Shown here piece after piece: positions 45,838-57,332 of a stretch of DNA of 64,000 bases; position 1 is the stretch's first letter; every line of letters starts with the position of its first letter. The notes beneath the pieces are model-generated. The model saw only the letters and a program-made list of their open reading frames with translations, ran no database searches and was not told where the DNA came from. This stretch comes from Hofstenia miamia (taxonomy: Eukaryota; Xenacoelomorpha; Acoela), in NCBI GenBank assembly GCA_004352715.1, contig SCFE01000063.1:9352-73351 (forward strand), read 5' to 3'. The translations under genes and the position numbers were made by a program.

Positions 45838-48800
45838 TGATGGTAAATTTTATTTTTATATTTTTGACTCTCATTGGGTTATGGCGAATTTTTCACCTAA
45901 TTTATGCTATTGCTAATAACTCACTGTCTTTCATATATTTAATTCTAATTATTCTTAACTCAAAATTCAATATTACCTGTATTAGAGAAACCTTACCTAT
46001 ACATAAACATAATTTAAGAAACAGCATGAATACATGCAAGATATTTAAAAAATGGATTTTCATTAAAACAACAAAACATTCTTTATTCTACTTTCTAGTA
46101 CTAACAATAATGTTACTTATATCCGGCATTGAGATTAATCCCGGGCCTTCCAAAGCCGATAATATTTATGAATACTCAGAATTATCAAACATAATGCATT
46201 CAACTAATTCTTTTAAATATATTCACATAAATTTTCAGAATCTCTCAAAAAAAAATTCGGAATTTAGACAATTCATTTCTGAACTGGATTCAAACTTTAT
46301 TCTGGGCATAACTGAAACCTGGTTTACAAATGATAATCACAATTCGTCCTGGTCAATCGATAACTCTAAATTTATAATATTTAGAAAGGACAGAAATCCA
46401 ACTTTTCATTTTAATAAGACAAAAGGAGGTGGTGTCATGTTTTTAATACCTAAAATACTCAAACCAAAACTTAGGACAGATATAGCAAAATATTCAACTT
46501 TTGAAAGTCTTTGGGTTGAAATTCGAAACCCAGACAAAAATTTTAATAGTCAATTATTAAATATCTCTTATTGTCCAAATAAAACTTATATAAATAACTT
46601 TTTCTTACAAATGGAAGATGAATTTTCTACTGCTCTGAGTTATAACACGAATATAATGGTAATGGGAGACTGGAATGTAAATCTTCTAAACAATAACGAA
46701 AAGAGTAAGCATGGCAATTTTCTCAATACTTTCAATATTTCACTAATAAATAAAAAAATTCCTTCTAGAATTTCTGCTAATAGTAAAACGCTTATTGACT
46801 ATTTCATGATATCAGAAAATTCTTCGTCTTATAATTATTTTTGTTTTGAATTTCCATACTCAGATCACTGCCTTATAGCTACTTATTCGAATATTCTAAA
46901 AGTTTGTAAACCCTCTAAATCTTGGATAAAAATACGAGAAAAATCAACAGAAAATGTCGAAAAACTTCGACAGTATTTAAAAATCGAAAACTGGAATTCG
47001 ATATATTCATCATTAACACCTAATGAAATGCTATCACATTTTACAAAAACTTTACTTTTCTATTTGGATATATGCTGCCCAGAAAAATATATTCTTTCAT
47101 CCGAAAATACCAAAAAAACTCAGAATAATGTTTCAAAACCATGGATTGATTCTAAATGCCTCGATTTAATCGAAATAAAGAAACAGAAATTGAAAAAATA
47201 CTTAAATTCCCAAACACTGGAAAATCATAATGCTTATAAATCTGCACGAAATTTATGTAACATTGCTATAAGAAAAGCAAGTAATAATTATTCCCGTTTT
47301 CAGTATCAAAGTCTTTCTTCCCAAAAAAATAAATGGGAATTTGTTAACAATTTGCTAAATAGAAAAAACATGCGAACCGAAGAAATAGAAAGAATATACT
47401 ATAAAGATAAATCCATTACAAATAAGAAGGAATTCTGCAATGCTTTCAATGAAGTTTTCCTAAATTTAGGAAACTACAACGGTATGAATGTACCTTTTTG
47501 CCTTAATAAACCCAAAGGAACTCCAACCTCTTTCTCTTTTCGTTTTGCAACAAAATATGAAATCATAAAGTCGATACAATGTTTAAAAAATAAATCCAGT
47601 GGACCCTCTCTAATACCAACGTGGTTCCTAAAACTCTCAGGTGACTTAATAGCTGAACCAATATGCTACATTTTAAATAATTGTATAAAACACTCCTTTT
47701 TTCCAGATGAATTAAAATTGGCAAATGTAACACCATTATTTAAAAGAAATGATCCCGAAGATTGCGAAAATTATAGACCCATTTCGATCACTTCTCCAAT
47801 CAGCAAAATTTTTGAACGAATTCTTTTTAATCAAATTAACGAACATCTTTGTAAACATGATCTCTACTCCAAAACACAATATGGTTTTCGTAAAGGTATT
47901 TCTACGAGCGACGCTTTAATACAAGCTACAAAAAATGGCGATCAACAATAAATGATAATGAATACTCAGCAATTGCTTGCTTAGACCTCTCGAAAGCTTT
48001 CGATTCCATAGACCGCAGTATCTTACTACAAAAAATTAAATTTCTAGGTTTTTCTAATGACAGCATAGGTTTTATCTCCAGTTACTTATACAATCCCATG
48101 CAAAGAGTTAAAATTAATGAATCTTTTTCAGATTGGGTATGCACTAAAAATGGGGTTCCTCAGGGTACAATTTTGGGTCCCTTATTATTTAATATTTACA
48201 TAAATGATTTGTCCGAGGAAGTAACATGTGACGTTATACAATATGCAGATGACACAATATTATTTCATTCTAATAAATTTCCCGAAAAAGCGGTTCAAAC
48301 TATCGAAACAAACTGTGCTTCTCTTGCTAAATATTTTGCTTCTATACAACTAAGAGTAAATCCACTAAAAACTCAATTCTGTATTGTTAAATCAAAAACT
48401 AAATCTACTGATACTTCAAGATACAAACTTAATTTCAACGGAATTCAAATAAAACAGGTGGTTGAGTCTTTTAAGTACCTCGGAATAATTTTTGACATAA
48501 ATCTAAATTTTGAAGAGCAACTAAATCATGTTGTTAGAAAAATGGCCATATCGATTAAAGCAATTAACTTAATTTCTCAAAAACTTCCAACTAAAGCAAA
48601 AATTAAATTAATATATGCTCTAATATTAAGTCATTTTAACTATGCCAATATACTCTACACAGATATAAACCAAAAATTTCTCAGGAAATTCCAAGTGCAA
48701 CTAAATTGGGCTATTAAAGTAGCAGTAAATAATCATAGCTTTAATAAGAATAATGAATATAGAAAAATTTCAAAATTATTTCTACATTCACAATGTTACA

Positions 48801-49069
48801 TCCATATAAATGTCTTAACGACGTTCTTCAAAATAGTTAATACCTTCCCATATTACAAAAATGACTTTCTTGCTGCAAAATTAGTCAATAAACAAAATAA
48901 AAGAACACACATAATTGAACCTATTAGGTATAAGAAGCGAATAATGAAAAATTCATTTCTAAACACAGCTATAAATATGTGGAATGAATTACCAAAATAT
49001 ATTAAACAAATAAGTAGATTAAAAAACTTTAAAATGGATATTAAAAAATATTTTTGCACTTATACGTAA
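45837..49069 (+). pseudogene. LINE ORF2: 2A-like leader, AP endonuclease, reverse transcriptase
   Basis: Starts at ATG 45837, overlapping the ORF1 stop (TAATG). Residues ~1-95 contain hydrophobic stretches and end in a 2A-like motif 'LLISGIEINPGPSKAD' (46110-46160). The apurinic-type endonuclease follows ('ILGITETWFTND', 'VMGDWNVN', 'YSDHCLIA'). The reverse transcriptase follows ('NVTPLFKRNDPEDCENYRPI', 'KTQYGFRKGISTSDAL'). Near 47931, in an A-run, a one-base shift moves the frame to 'DLSKAFDSIDRSIL', 'GVPQGTILGPLLFNIYINDL' and 'IQYADDTILF' (catalytic YADD), ending at 49069 with 'MWNELPKYIKQISRLKNFK'. The domain order is that of CR1/L2-group non-LTR elements. Apart from the frameshift it is intact, so this is a relatively young copy. 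Confidence 0.92.
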
Positions 49070-49301
49070 TATAAAAAAACTGAAATTGCGAGGTTATAAA
49101 TTTTATAATCCTGATTACTCTATTAAGAGAAACTAGCAATAGTCATAGCCCAAGTTAACCACTTTTTATTTGTAAATATTCGTTGTTTTCTTTTTTTGTT
49201 TAATTTTGTATTACTTTCTTGACGCTTTCAGAATTTGTTATCAGTATTTCTATTTATTGTTAAAACAATTTCTGAATATAGATTTTTCTTCGTCTTTTTC
49301 T
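49070..49301 (+). other. LINE 3' UTR
   Basis: T-rich tail after ORF2, ending where mariner sequence resumes ('gtgcacaaagaatttgg'). No poly-A tail is visible. Confidence 0.6.
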
Positions 49302-49780
49302 GGTGCACAAAGAATTTGGTCCACCAGAACAAACTGTCAACAAGGTGTTTTATCAAAGTGTCCTCAGGAAAAAAATGATCTGTGAGACCCGAGATTGCAG
49401 ACAGGTGGATGCTTCATCACGACAACACCCCGTCTCACACGGCCATTTCCACCAGTGAATATTTGATCTCAAAACGCATTAGTGTTGTTCCTCAACCCCC
49501 TATTCACCTGATTTGAGTCCTTGTGACTTTTTCCCGAACCTGAAACATGTCCTCAAATGACGTCATCTTGGAACTCTGGAGAGCATTAAAACGAATGTAA
49601 CCGACCAGTTAAAGGCCATACCAGTTGAAGACTTCTAGCGCTGCTACCAAGACTGGGAAAAATGAATCCGCTGGTGTATAGCTGCCTAAGGCAACTACTT
49701 TGAAGGGACAACATTGTTATTTGAGGAAACTTAAAACTTGTTAAGCACAAAATTAGTCTCATTACTTTTCTCACACACCT
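49302..49780 (+). pseudogene. mariner 3' part: transposase C-terminal half and right TIR
   Basis: 'VHKEFGPPEQTVNKVFYQSV', then after a frame change 'RWMLHHDNTPSHTA' (second catalytic Asp, HDN) and 'ISVVPQP' with 'YSPDLSPCDFF' in another frame (third Asp). 'LKAIPVEDF' and 'GNYFEG' follow, ending at the TIR 'attacttttctcacacacct'. This is a mariner-family transposase with several stops. About 150 residues between this and the N-terminal part at 44897 are absent. Confidence 0.9.
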
Positions 49781-51655
49781 TCTATATGTACATGAGAATT
49801 TAAACATATGTTGTTGTTAAAAAATATTTTAGGCTTGTTAAGAGATTTTTATTCAGATAAATATTAACAATTAAGTAACTGATAATTTATCAGAATAGCG
49901 TCTTTAAATTCACAAAACACTTCACATAAATTACAAACGAAAATGATAAATTAATATAGCGCTATTTGCAATAACGAGTTATAACAGTCATTGTTATAAA
50001 ATTTGTATCCTAGCCATGATTTACCAGAAATGTATGTTTGCTTAAGGAAGATTTTTAAATGCTTTTTAAAAGATTTAAATTTTGCAATATTTTTAATTCC
50101 TTTTGGGTAGCGCATTTCAGGTTCGAATGGCGACATTAATGAAGGATTTCTTTTAAAACGTTTTGCTTATGCCCGTAACACATTAATGTTATTGAAAGCT
50201 ACTGACCAAGTGATGTATTTTCCTTTGCTATCCATAATGCTCTAGGCTTGTAATTTATTGATTTATTGCCATTTTGAGTTTTAATAATCATGAAATATGA
50301 GATAAACGACTGTACCATGTTTTGATTTATTGTTGTAGCTATTTATTTGTAGCTTAGAATTATCTTTAATAATGACTTCTCTTATAAATCCGCTAATTTT
50401 TTGCAAATTTAAACGAATTTGCATTTTCACTAATTCAATTTAATCTTATCAGTAATATATTGCAAAAAGATTTATCGGAAATATCGAAACCAGTTGCTGG
50501 GTGAAATAGCTTTATAGTGAATGTTTTCAAACAAAATCTTAATAATCGTTTCATGGAAAAATTAAAGTTGATATTCCTTTAGTTTTATAATAATGTAGGC
50601 GCTTAGTTTTCCTTAAACAAATTGTATATAGTCCCTAAACAAAACATTATCTTGGAACCCTTTGCACACTAATGAATTGAGATGCGTACAATAACACGTA
50701 GACATTTACTTACTATTTGGCATGAATTGATTTCTGGCATTCATCAACATTGTAAATGACAAGTATCAAATCTTGGTTATATTCTCTACCACATGGACAT
50801 ATTCTTATACTCTTCATTATTATTCTAGCAGCAGTCATGATTGGAGTTCTTATATATGGTCTTTCACTCTAACATTTGGATCAAGTCGTACCCAAACGAA
50901 GACAATGATGTGAATTTTTCTTCCATCATTTAAATGTTATGTAAAAGCTGATGTTAAATAGATCTAATGTATTCATTAATTTCATGCGTATCTTCATTAT
51001 TTGGTTGAAATGCTATTTCAAAGTGAATCTGGATTTGGTAAATATGGCCAGTTAAAGAGGAAATTATTCTTAAGAGTATTTTTATGCAGTAGCTTATAAA
51101 AATATTAGCCTTCATATAAATTCTGCAATAATACAATGAGTGCAACTCTACAGATGTGAAAGAAAGTTATGACATTCGTAATATTGAATACTTGTTCAAT
51201 ATTTTACAAGCGTTTATTTATTGCTAAATTTTTGTTTTTTGTGTTACATCTCACCTGGTTTTGGTAGTACTTAATCTTATAAAATCCTTAAAGTACTTCA
51301 TTTTATATTATATAATGAAAAGCATGTAGTAAAGTTAAAAAATGAAAATATCAAAAATATATGTGTGTATTTAGTTATTTCATTCGACAGTTCAAGAAAA
51401 GTTATAAAAGGTTATTCAAGGATAATGAGCACAATAGATACATCTTTTTGGGAGATAAGTTCTCGTTTCCATACACAGACACACAATAAATCACGTATAT
51501 TTTGTAATATAAGTAAACATTAAAAAAATTCATAGACAAGGAGCTATCTGAAGAAAATCATAAAAAATACAAACTTTTTAAATATAGGGAAAAATATAAT
51601 TCATAGTTGTATTCAGCTTTAAAAAGTTCATTTGAAATCATTCACATTTTTCGAA

Positions 51656-51693
<38 letters not shown>

Positions 51694-53045
51694 AGAGTAT
51701 TTTCATTTGAAGCAGCAATTAAATTTTTCTAATAGAAGCTTAGCTCTTTATCAAGTAATTTAACTAATCGAAAACAGCGAATTAAACTTTTTCAAATCGG
51801 TTGGAAATTAAAAGTGGTTATCTACAAAGAAAAAGTTTAAAAAAATTGCTTTTTAATATATACATATACATTTATGTTAAAGATGTAAGTAATTACACTA
51901 ATTCGATGTTATTCTATACATTGATGATACAATGTAATATTACGTAAATGTCGATTTCAAATGCAATAAAGAAAATTGAAGATAATTGTGTTCAATTACT
52001 CTACTAATTTGCCCCATTCAAATTGCGTGTTAAGCCTATTGAAATTCAGTTCTGTTAATTAAATCAAAAAAATAATGAATTGCTCTCAACTTTAATGACA
52101 CTCAAATATAACACGTTGAGAATTTTACAGGCTTGGTAATTACATCAGCCAAAAGCAAACTTAAAAATGATGCATTCAATCAAAGCATTCATTAAAATAT
52201 CTCAGCAGCCATCTATCAAGGCTAAAATGTATTTAATCCATGTTATAGTTTTATGCAATAATGTTAGTTTTGGAAATGCAAATAAAAATTTTCTAAAGAA
52301 AATTAATTCAAAGTTGAAATGGTAAATGAGGCTAACAGCAGCCAACCATTCTAGAAATAATTTTAAATACTAAAACTTGAGTAACAATTCTTTAATCTGC
52401 AATTCCTCATTCATATAAGTGCAAAAACAAAATTCTAAAATATAATAATATTAACCACTGCGATAAGTTAAATTTATTTAATCTCGGTAAAATAGGTCCC
52501 ACGAGTTGTAAAATCTGTTATTTGAAAATAGAGAAGAATGAAAAATCTATTATTTATAACTTTACCCTAACCCTTACCTAGAGATATATAGCAACTGAAT
52601 AAATTGAAGATATTTAAAAAACCAATGTCCAACACAATTACGAACATTCTAGAAAATAATTTATTGCATTCAAATAGGTTTTCAGATTTTCAATAACCAT
52701 AACTCATATCCCAAGTATGTTGTATTTCGTTTTTTAATGTTTTATAGAGTTTTAACGCCCTAAGTGTTGCTATCAGCATAATTTTTATTGAAAATAAATT
52801 TTTAAGTATAGATGTTTGCTTCTTCTTCATCTTGGTGAGCATATTAGTTTGGGGAGATATTTGATTTGCAGTTTTGTTATGATCAAAATCGAATTTAAAC
52901 AAATTTTTGCTCTTTACTGCATATATTAGAAATGTCAAAAATAATTTTCATAACTATTTTAAAAAGAAATAATACTGTTCGTAAGTTTTTGAGATTCTGA
53001 ATCAATCCATAGAATCCAACGAGTAAAAACTTCTGCACCACAAAG
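49781..53045. other. Intergenic, AT-rich; nothing recognised
   Basis: Short ORFs only. A (TA)n run lies at 51661-51689. A minus-strand stretch at 49951-50136 ('FKSFKKHLKIFLKQTYI') is faintly LINE C-terminus-like but too short to call. Confidence 0.55.
51661..51689. repeat. (TA)n microsatellite
   Basis: Perfect TA run. Confidence 0.95.
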
Positions 53046-54609
53046 GGGCCTGTTACGAAATAGGTTGACCTGAGTAGAAAATTTCAAACTTAATGAAATG
53101 CTTTTAAAATTTCGTTATAAATAGCTTATGATAATCATATTTTCATAATTTAACAAAAAAATTGTCTTGAAAGTCCCAATTTCCTATTTTTTTGCCTCTG
53201 TTGCTTGTATTAGGATGCAAAAATATATGTCGGACGGTAAATTTCTACTTTATGGTTTTCAAAGAGAAAGCCCTAAGGTTTCATTTCAGTGTTGAATATT
53301 GCTGTAAAATAGTTCTCATTTGTCGAAAATGTCAATTTTCTTTTTTTAAATCGAGCTTTGGGGGGTTTTTGGAAAGAGTTCGTAAATTTTCCGTCCGACA
53401 TAAAATTTCCACGAAAGTTTTTAATCTCGCTTCAAAAAAAATTTTCAGATCTTGAAACTACGCATTCCTATCTCAGTGAGAACCATTTAAGTTAGTTTAA
53501 TTTTGTTTTTGCTTCATAAGGATAATGTCTGTGGCTTATTTCAATTTTAAAAAAAATTCCGTCCGATATAATTTATAAATTTTGGCTGAATATGCTGATT
53601 GAAACTGTTTTAACGGCCAAAAGAAGTGTGCCAATCGCTTTAAACGTAATCGCGATGTTTGGTTTTTTAAAATAACATTGAGTCAGTGGAACGTCTTCTT
53701 TTCGAACATTTTTGTTTTCATTCGAATGTTTTGTTTTTTTCGTATAACAATTTTATCGGTGTCTTTGTTATCGCGGTTGATTTTGTTCAAGGGTGTGGTT
53801 TTCAGTATTGAAAAAAATAGCAGGAGAAACAACAACGACGAATGCTGAACGTTGCAAGAGATATCGTGAAAAAAATAAAGAAGAGTACCGAATAAACGAC
53901 GCACTGAGAAAAAAACAAAAAAGAACCGTTTTAAAGACGTTAGATAAAGTAAAATACGAAGAACAAAAAAAGAAAGATAGGGAGAGAAAGCGTCTTTCAA
54001 AATTAAAAAAAAGTCAAGCCACAACGTCACCAGCAACATCTGCATTTGAGCCAACAAAAGCAGCATCATCGTCGCCTTTTTCCAACTCGGCAGTCAAATC
54101 ACGGACGGTGAAAAGAGTGGAAAAGTGCTTTCCGCAAAGCCCAAGAAAAAAAACAGAGGTAATAAAAAGTTTGGCTTCAAAATTCAAAGTGAAGGTGAGT
54201 TTGGTGAAAAATCAGGAAGAAAGAAGAATTTGTTATCGGAAGAAGAACAACAGTGGGTGCTAAATTTCTTAGATCGTGCCGATATATCGTATACAACACC
54301 AGGAAGAAGAGACAATGTATATATATATATAAGATAATCGCCATGGTGCGGAGTGATGGTTGTGCATCGCAGTTTCGATCGTGGTATGTCTTAATTCAAC
54401 TTGTTGTCAGGTATTGATTTGTCAATTAACCTGACATGGTGCTATAATGAACGTCACCATGGAAAAGGGCCCATGGATGAGGTCGTTTACCACAACCTCC
54501 ACAACTACAGAAACTATTAATTTAATCTATATAGTCTTCAAACGTTTTTGATTAACGGGCAAAGTATCGATTTTCCGTTCGACATAATTTTGTATTTCGT
54601 AACAGGCCC
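53046..54609 (+). mobile_element. DNA transposon with GGGCCTGTTACGAAATA ends
   Basis: Terminal inverted repeats: GGGCCTGTTACGAAATA at 53046 and its complement ('tatttcgtaacaggccc') ending at 54609. Inside are four copies of a TCCGTCCGACATAA-like motif: 53226 (inverted), about 53389, about 53558 and about 54573. A decayed coding sequence occupies 53793-54500. Total about 1.56 kb. A target duplication is not clear. Confidence 0.8.
53793..54500 (+). pseudogene. Decayed transposon-encoded protein (KDN-rich N-terminus, 'HGKGPMD' motif)
   Basis: 'TNAERCKRYREKNKEEYRI' and a basic coiled N-terminus, 'KSRTVKRVEKCFPQSPRKK', then in a shifted frame 'LSEEEQQWVLNFLDRADISY' and 'TTPGRRDNVYI', then a (TA) interruption. 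Near 54440-54490 comes 'WCYNERHHGKGPMDEV'. I recognise this series from a transposon-associated family common in aquatic invertebrates and Hydra-like genomes, but do not know an official name. At least one frameshift and several stops; a middle portion is missing. Confidence 0.6.
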
Positions 54610-54934
54610 AAGGTTGCTACTAGATAGAAAACCCATTTCTTCTAGTTGTAAATACCATGTAAAGCATTCAAATGTTCTGCATCACTTACTATTAGAGAGA
54701 AAATTCGATTCTGTAAATTATTTACAACGTCTAATTCTTAAGTATTGATTTATGCACATCTTAAGAGTGTGCACTTATAAGATAGATTAGAGAAAGTTTA
54801 TCTACGTTAAATCATCACCTAATTTGTAAATATATCTCTAATCTGAGCAAAGTATGTCTGGTGAACAACACAACCAAAACGTAAGTGAAATGAGTTAATA
54901 ATTCTATCAACTTCCTAAACTAGTTTCTCAATAT

Positions 54935-55870
54935 TAGTGTTGTGCGTTCCAATATAGTTAACCAGATTGACCAGACCGGATTGCATCTTTACTTAACTGG
55001 TTTTAACCGGATCTTTAAGAATTAGCCCTTGCTTGGTTACATACATCTGTGTATCTATATTCATACTTATGATAAAAAGATAAATATATTCAATTCCTAT
55101 ATGTCAAAATCAAATTGGTCTATTCTTATGTGTTAAGATCAAATTAACGTTCAATATCATATTGTCGATAATATCTTTTTCTGATTTATCTATTTTTCAA
55201 TTTTGATGAATTTTATACCCGATTTTTTGCTGTTAATAGGTTATACTACCTATATCCACCTTGAACGTGAAGTTTGTAATGCAGTATTCTCATTGTGGGG
55301 CATATACAAAAGTTTGTAATTTGATCGATAAATATCAATTCTGGATTGTAGTAACAAATAAAATGTGTAAATCCGCAAAAATATACACTGTTTATGGAAA
55401 GGATTATCGAATCGATGACATGCCGTTTTATGCAGTCCTCAATCCGCCCGAATAAAATTATGTCCACCTGCATAGTCTTTCAGCTTGTCCTTAATAGTAA
55501 AAATTTATATGACCCAATTATAATAGGAAATCAAAATGTTTTAAATTTATCCTATCACATGGATCGTTATAATTACTTTTGTAATAAAAGTTGTACCGAT
55601 TGTACAGAAGCTTAAACAAAATCTAACAAGCTCAGGCTCGATTAGGACTAGAATTACAACAACAGGAATCTTTGAACCCTCTCCACTATTTCTATTGTAT
55701 TTTAATACCACAATCATTGTAATCAACTATATTTTGAAAATCAATAATGGAATTTTTAACCGGATTTTAACTTGATTATGCGGCGCCTGTATCTTTACCG
55801 GATTCAACCAGACCATACTGGCTTAACCGGTTTTAACCTGACCGGATTATCCAAACCGGAACTAGCACTA
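54935..55870. mobile_element. MITE-like element with ACCGG-rich ends
   Basis: The ends TAGTGTTGTGCGTTCC and, inverted, TAGTGCTAGTTCC are similar. Both flanks are dense in 'aaccggttttaacc'-type palindromic words ('ggttttaaccggat', 'cttaaccggttttaacc'). The TAGTG ends are hAT-like, but no 8-bp target duplication is seen. The interior has only small unrecognised ORFs. Confidence 0.55.
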
Positions 55871-56038
55871 ATTATCAGTATTGTTTTACTATGAATAATT
55901 ATTTGTAAATAACATACATAAATTTTGGTTTACACGCACTTGTAATAAAATATAACGATTTTATTTGATTGAACTTTTACATTCTATATTATACAACTAT
56001 TCAACAACATATACTGGATATGCTGCATATACATTAAT

Positions 56039-56084
<46 letters not shown>

Positions 56085-57134
56085 GTGTTACTTTTAATAG
56101 TCATTAAGAAGTTTTTTATTCACTAAAATAATTTTTTTATTCAAAACCTGGAACATTTTACAAGTAAAGCATCATGGAAATCGTATGGTGATTATTTCCT
56201 TTGATAAATTTTTATATTTTGCTTTCATTTGATTATATATAGTAAGGGAAATTTATACGCACGAATTAATGCGACAATCTAATTGTTATATATTCTTATG
56301 GCTAAACACCGAATTAGCCGTTTAAAACACGTGAATCAGGAATATTTGAGTATTATGGTAATATAAATTTTTATATCAAGTTTAATAGATTTATATGCGT
56401 AATTAGAAAAAAATTAATTCCATGAAGCAAAAACTATTTATGCAATTTGTTGATGAAAATTCAGATTTGTTCAATCCGACAAATTTTTTTTTCAAAAGTT
56501 CAAATATAGACAAAATATCAAATATTTCAATTACTTGCTATTCATGTTGCAAAGCTCACCGCCTTGGAACTGTTAAACATATGTTAATTATTTAAAATAT
56601 TGGCTTAAACTTAATGTACCTTCCAAAAATATATAATCTTAGGCACAATAATACGTCCAAAAATTTTGAAAAATACATAGGTAAAAGACGCCGTCTCCTG
56701 CTCTAAGCAGCTTGCAAGTGGGAGCATTCTAAGTTTCTACAAATGAGGCAAGGTTGGCAAGCAGATGATTGTATATTTTCGCATATAAATATTATATGTG
56801 CAAAAGATTCATTCTCATATTTTCCCTGATATATTATATATAGAATATCTTGCAGAATTTTGAATAATATCAATCTTAAATGAAATCATTTTGATATGTT
56901 ATTTAAAAATTGTGGAATGTTATGGAATTATGAATGAGCCTTGTAGTTATAAAAAGATAAAATAAAAATAATCATCATGTTTTCGAAACTGTGGAAAGGA
57001 GTGTTTCTAATTTTTCCATTGCCCATGGGCGGTCACACTTTAACAAAAATGCCTTGATACAAAAGAGATTAATGATGTTGCAATTGGAAGCAACGCAAAA
57101 ATTCATTACATTCTGATTTCCAACATTGATTTAG
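55871..57134. other. Region upstream of the SAMHD1-like exons
   Basis: AT-rich with a (TA)n run at 56044-56080. The 5' exon(s) and start codon of the SAMHD1-like gene should lie here or further upstream, but none could be chosen with confidence (an ATG at 56978 is possible). Confidence 0.45.
56044..56080. repeat. (TA)n microsatellite
   Basis: Perfect TA run. Confidence 0.95.
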
Positions 57135-57332
57135 GTGTTTCCAAAAATTGGTTTTGCAGATCCCGTGCATGGGCTAATTAAAATTGATGGAAGACTTCGA
57201 TGTATCATCGATACAAAGGAATTTCAGCGGTTACGCAACATCAAACAGCTAGGATTGGAACATTTCGTATACCCATGTGCCAATGGCACCCGATTTGAAC
57301 ATAGTCTAGGAGTTTGCTATTTAGTTCAACAG
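57135..57332 (+). CDS. SAMHD1: SAMHD1-like dNTP triphosphohydrolase, internal exon a
   Basis: Acceptor gatttAG at 57133-57134, donor GTAGTG at 57333; 66 codons, phase 0. Encodes the start of the HD domain: '[16 protein letters not shown]', '[20 protein letters not shown]' and '[17 protein letters not shown]'. The Arg and His of 'RFEHSLGV' correspond to the active-site R164 and metal-binding H167 of human SAMHD1. Animal SAMHD1 is a nuclear enzyme that hydrolyses dNTPs to nucleosides and triphosphate. It thereby limits DNA synthesis, including reverse transcription. The SAM domain that precedes the HD domain in vertebrates is not visible upstream. An invertebrate SAM-less paralogue is possible. 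Confidence 0.92.

Noticed and set aside
49951-50136. Minus-strand 61-codon ORF with a LINE C-terminus flavour
   Set aside because: Too short, and no other LINE landmarks nearby.
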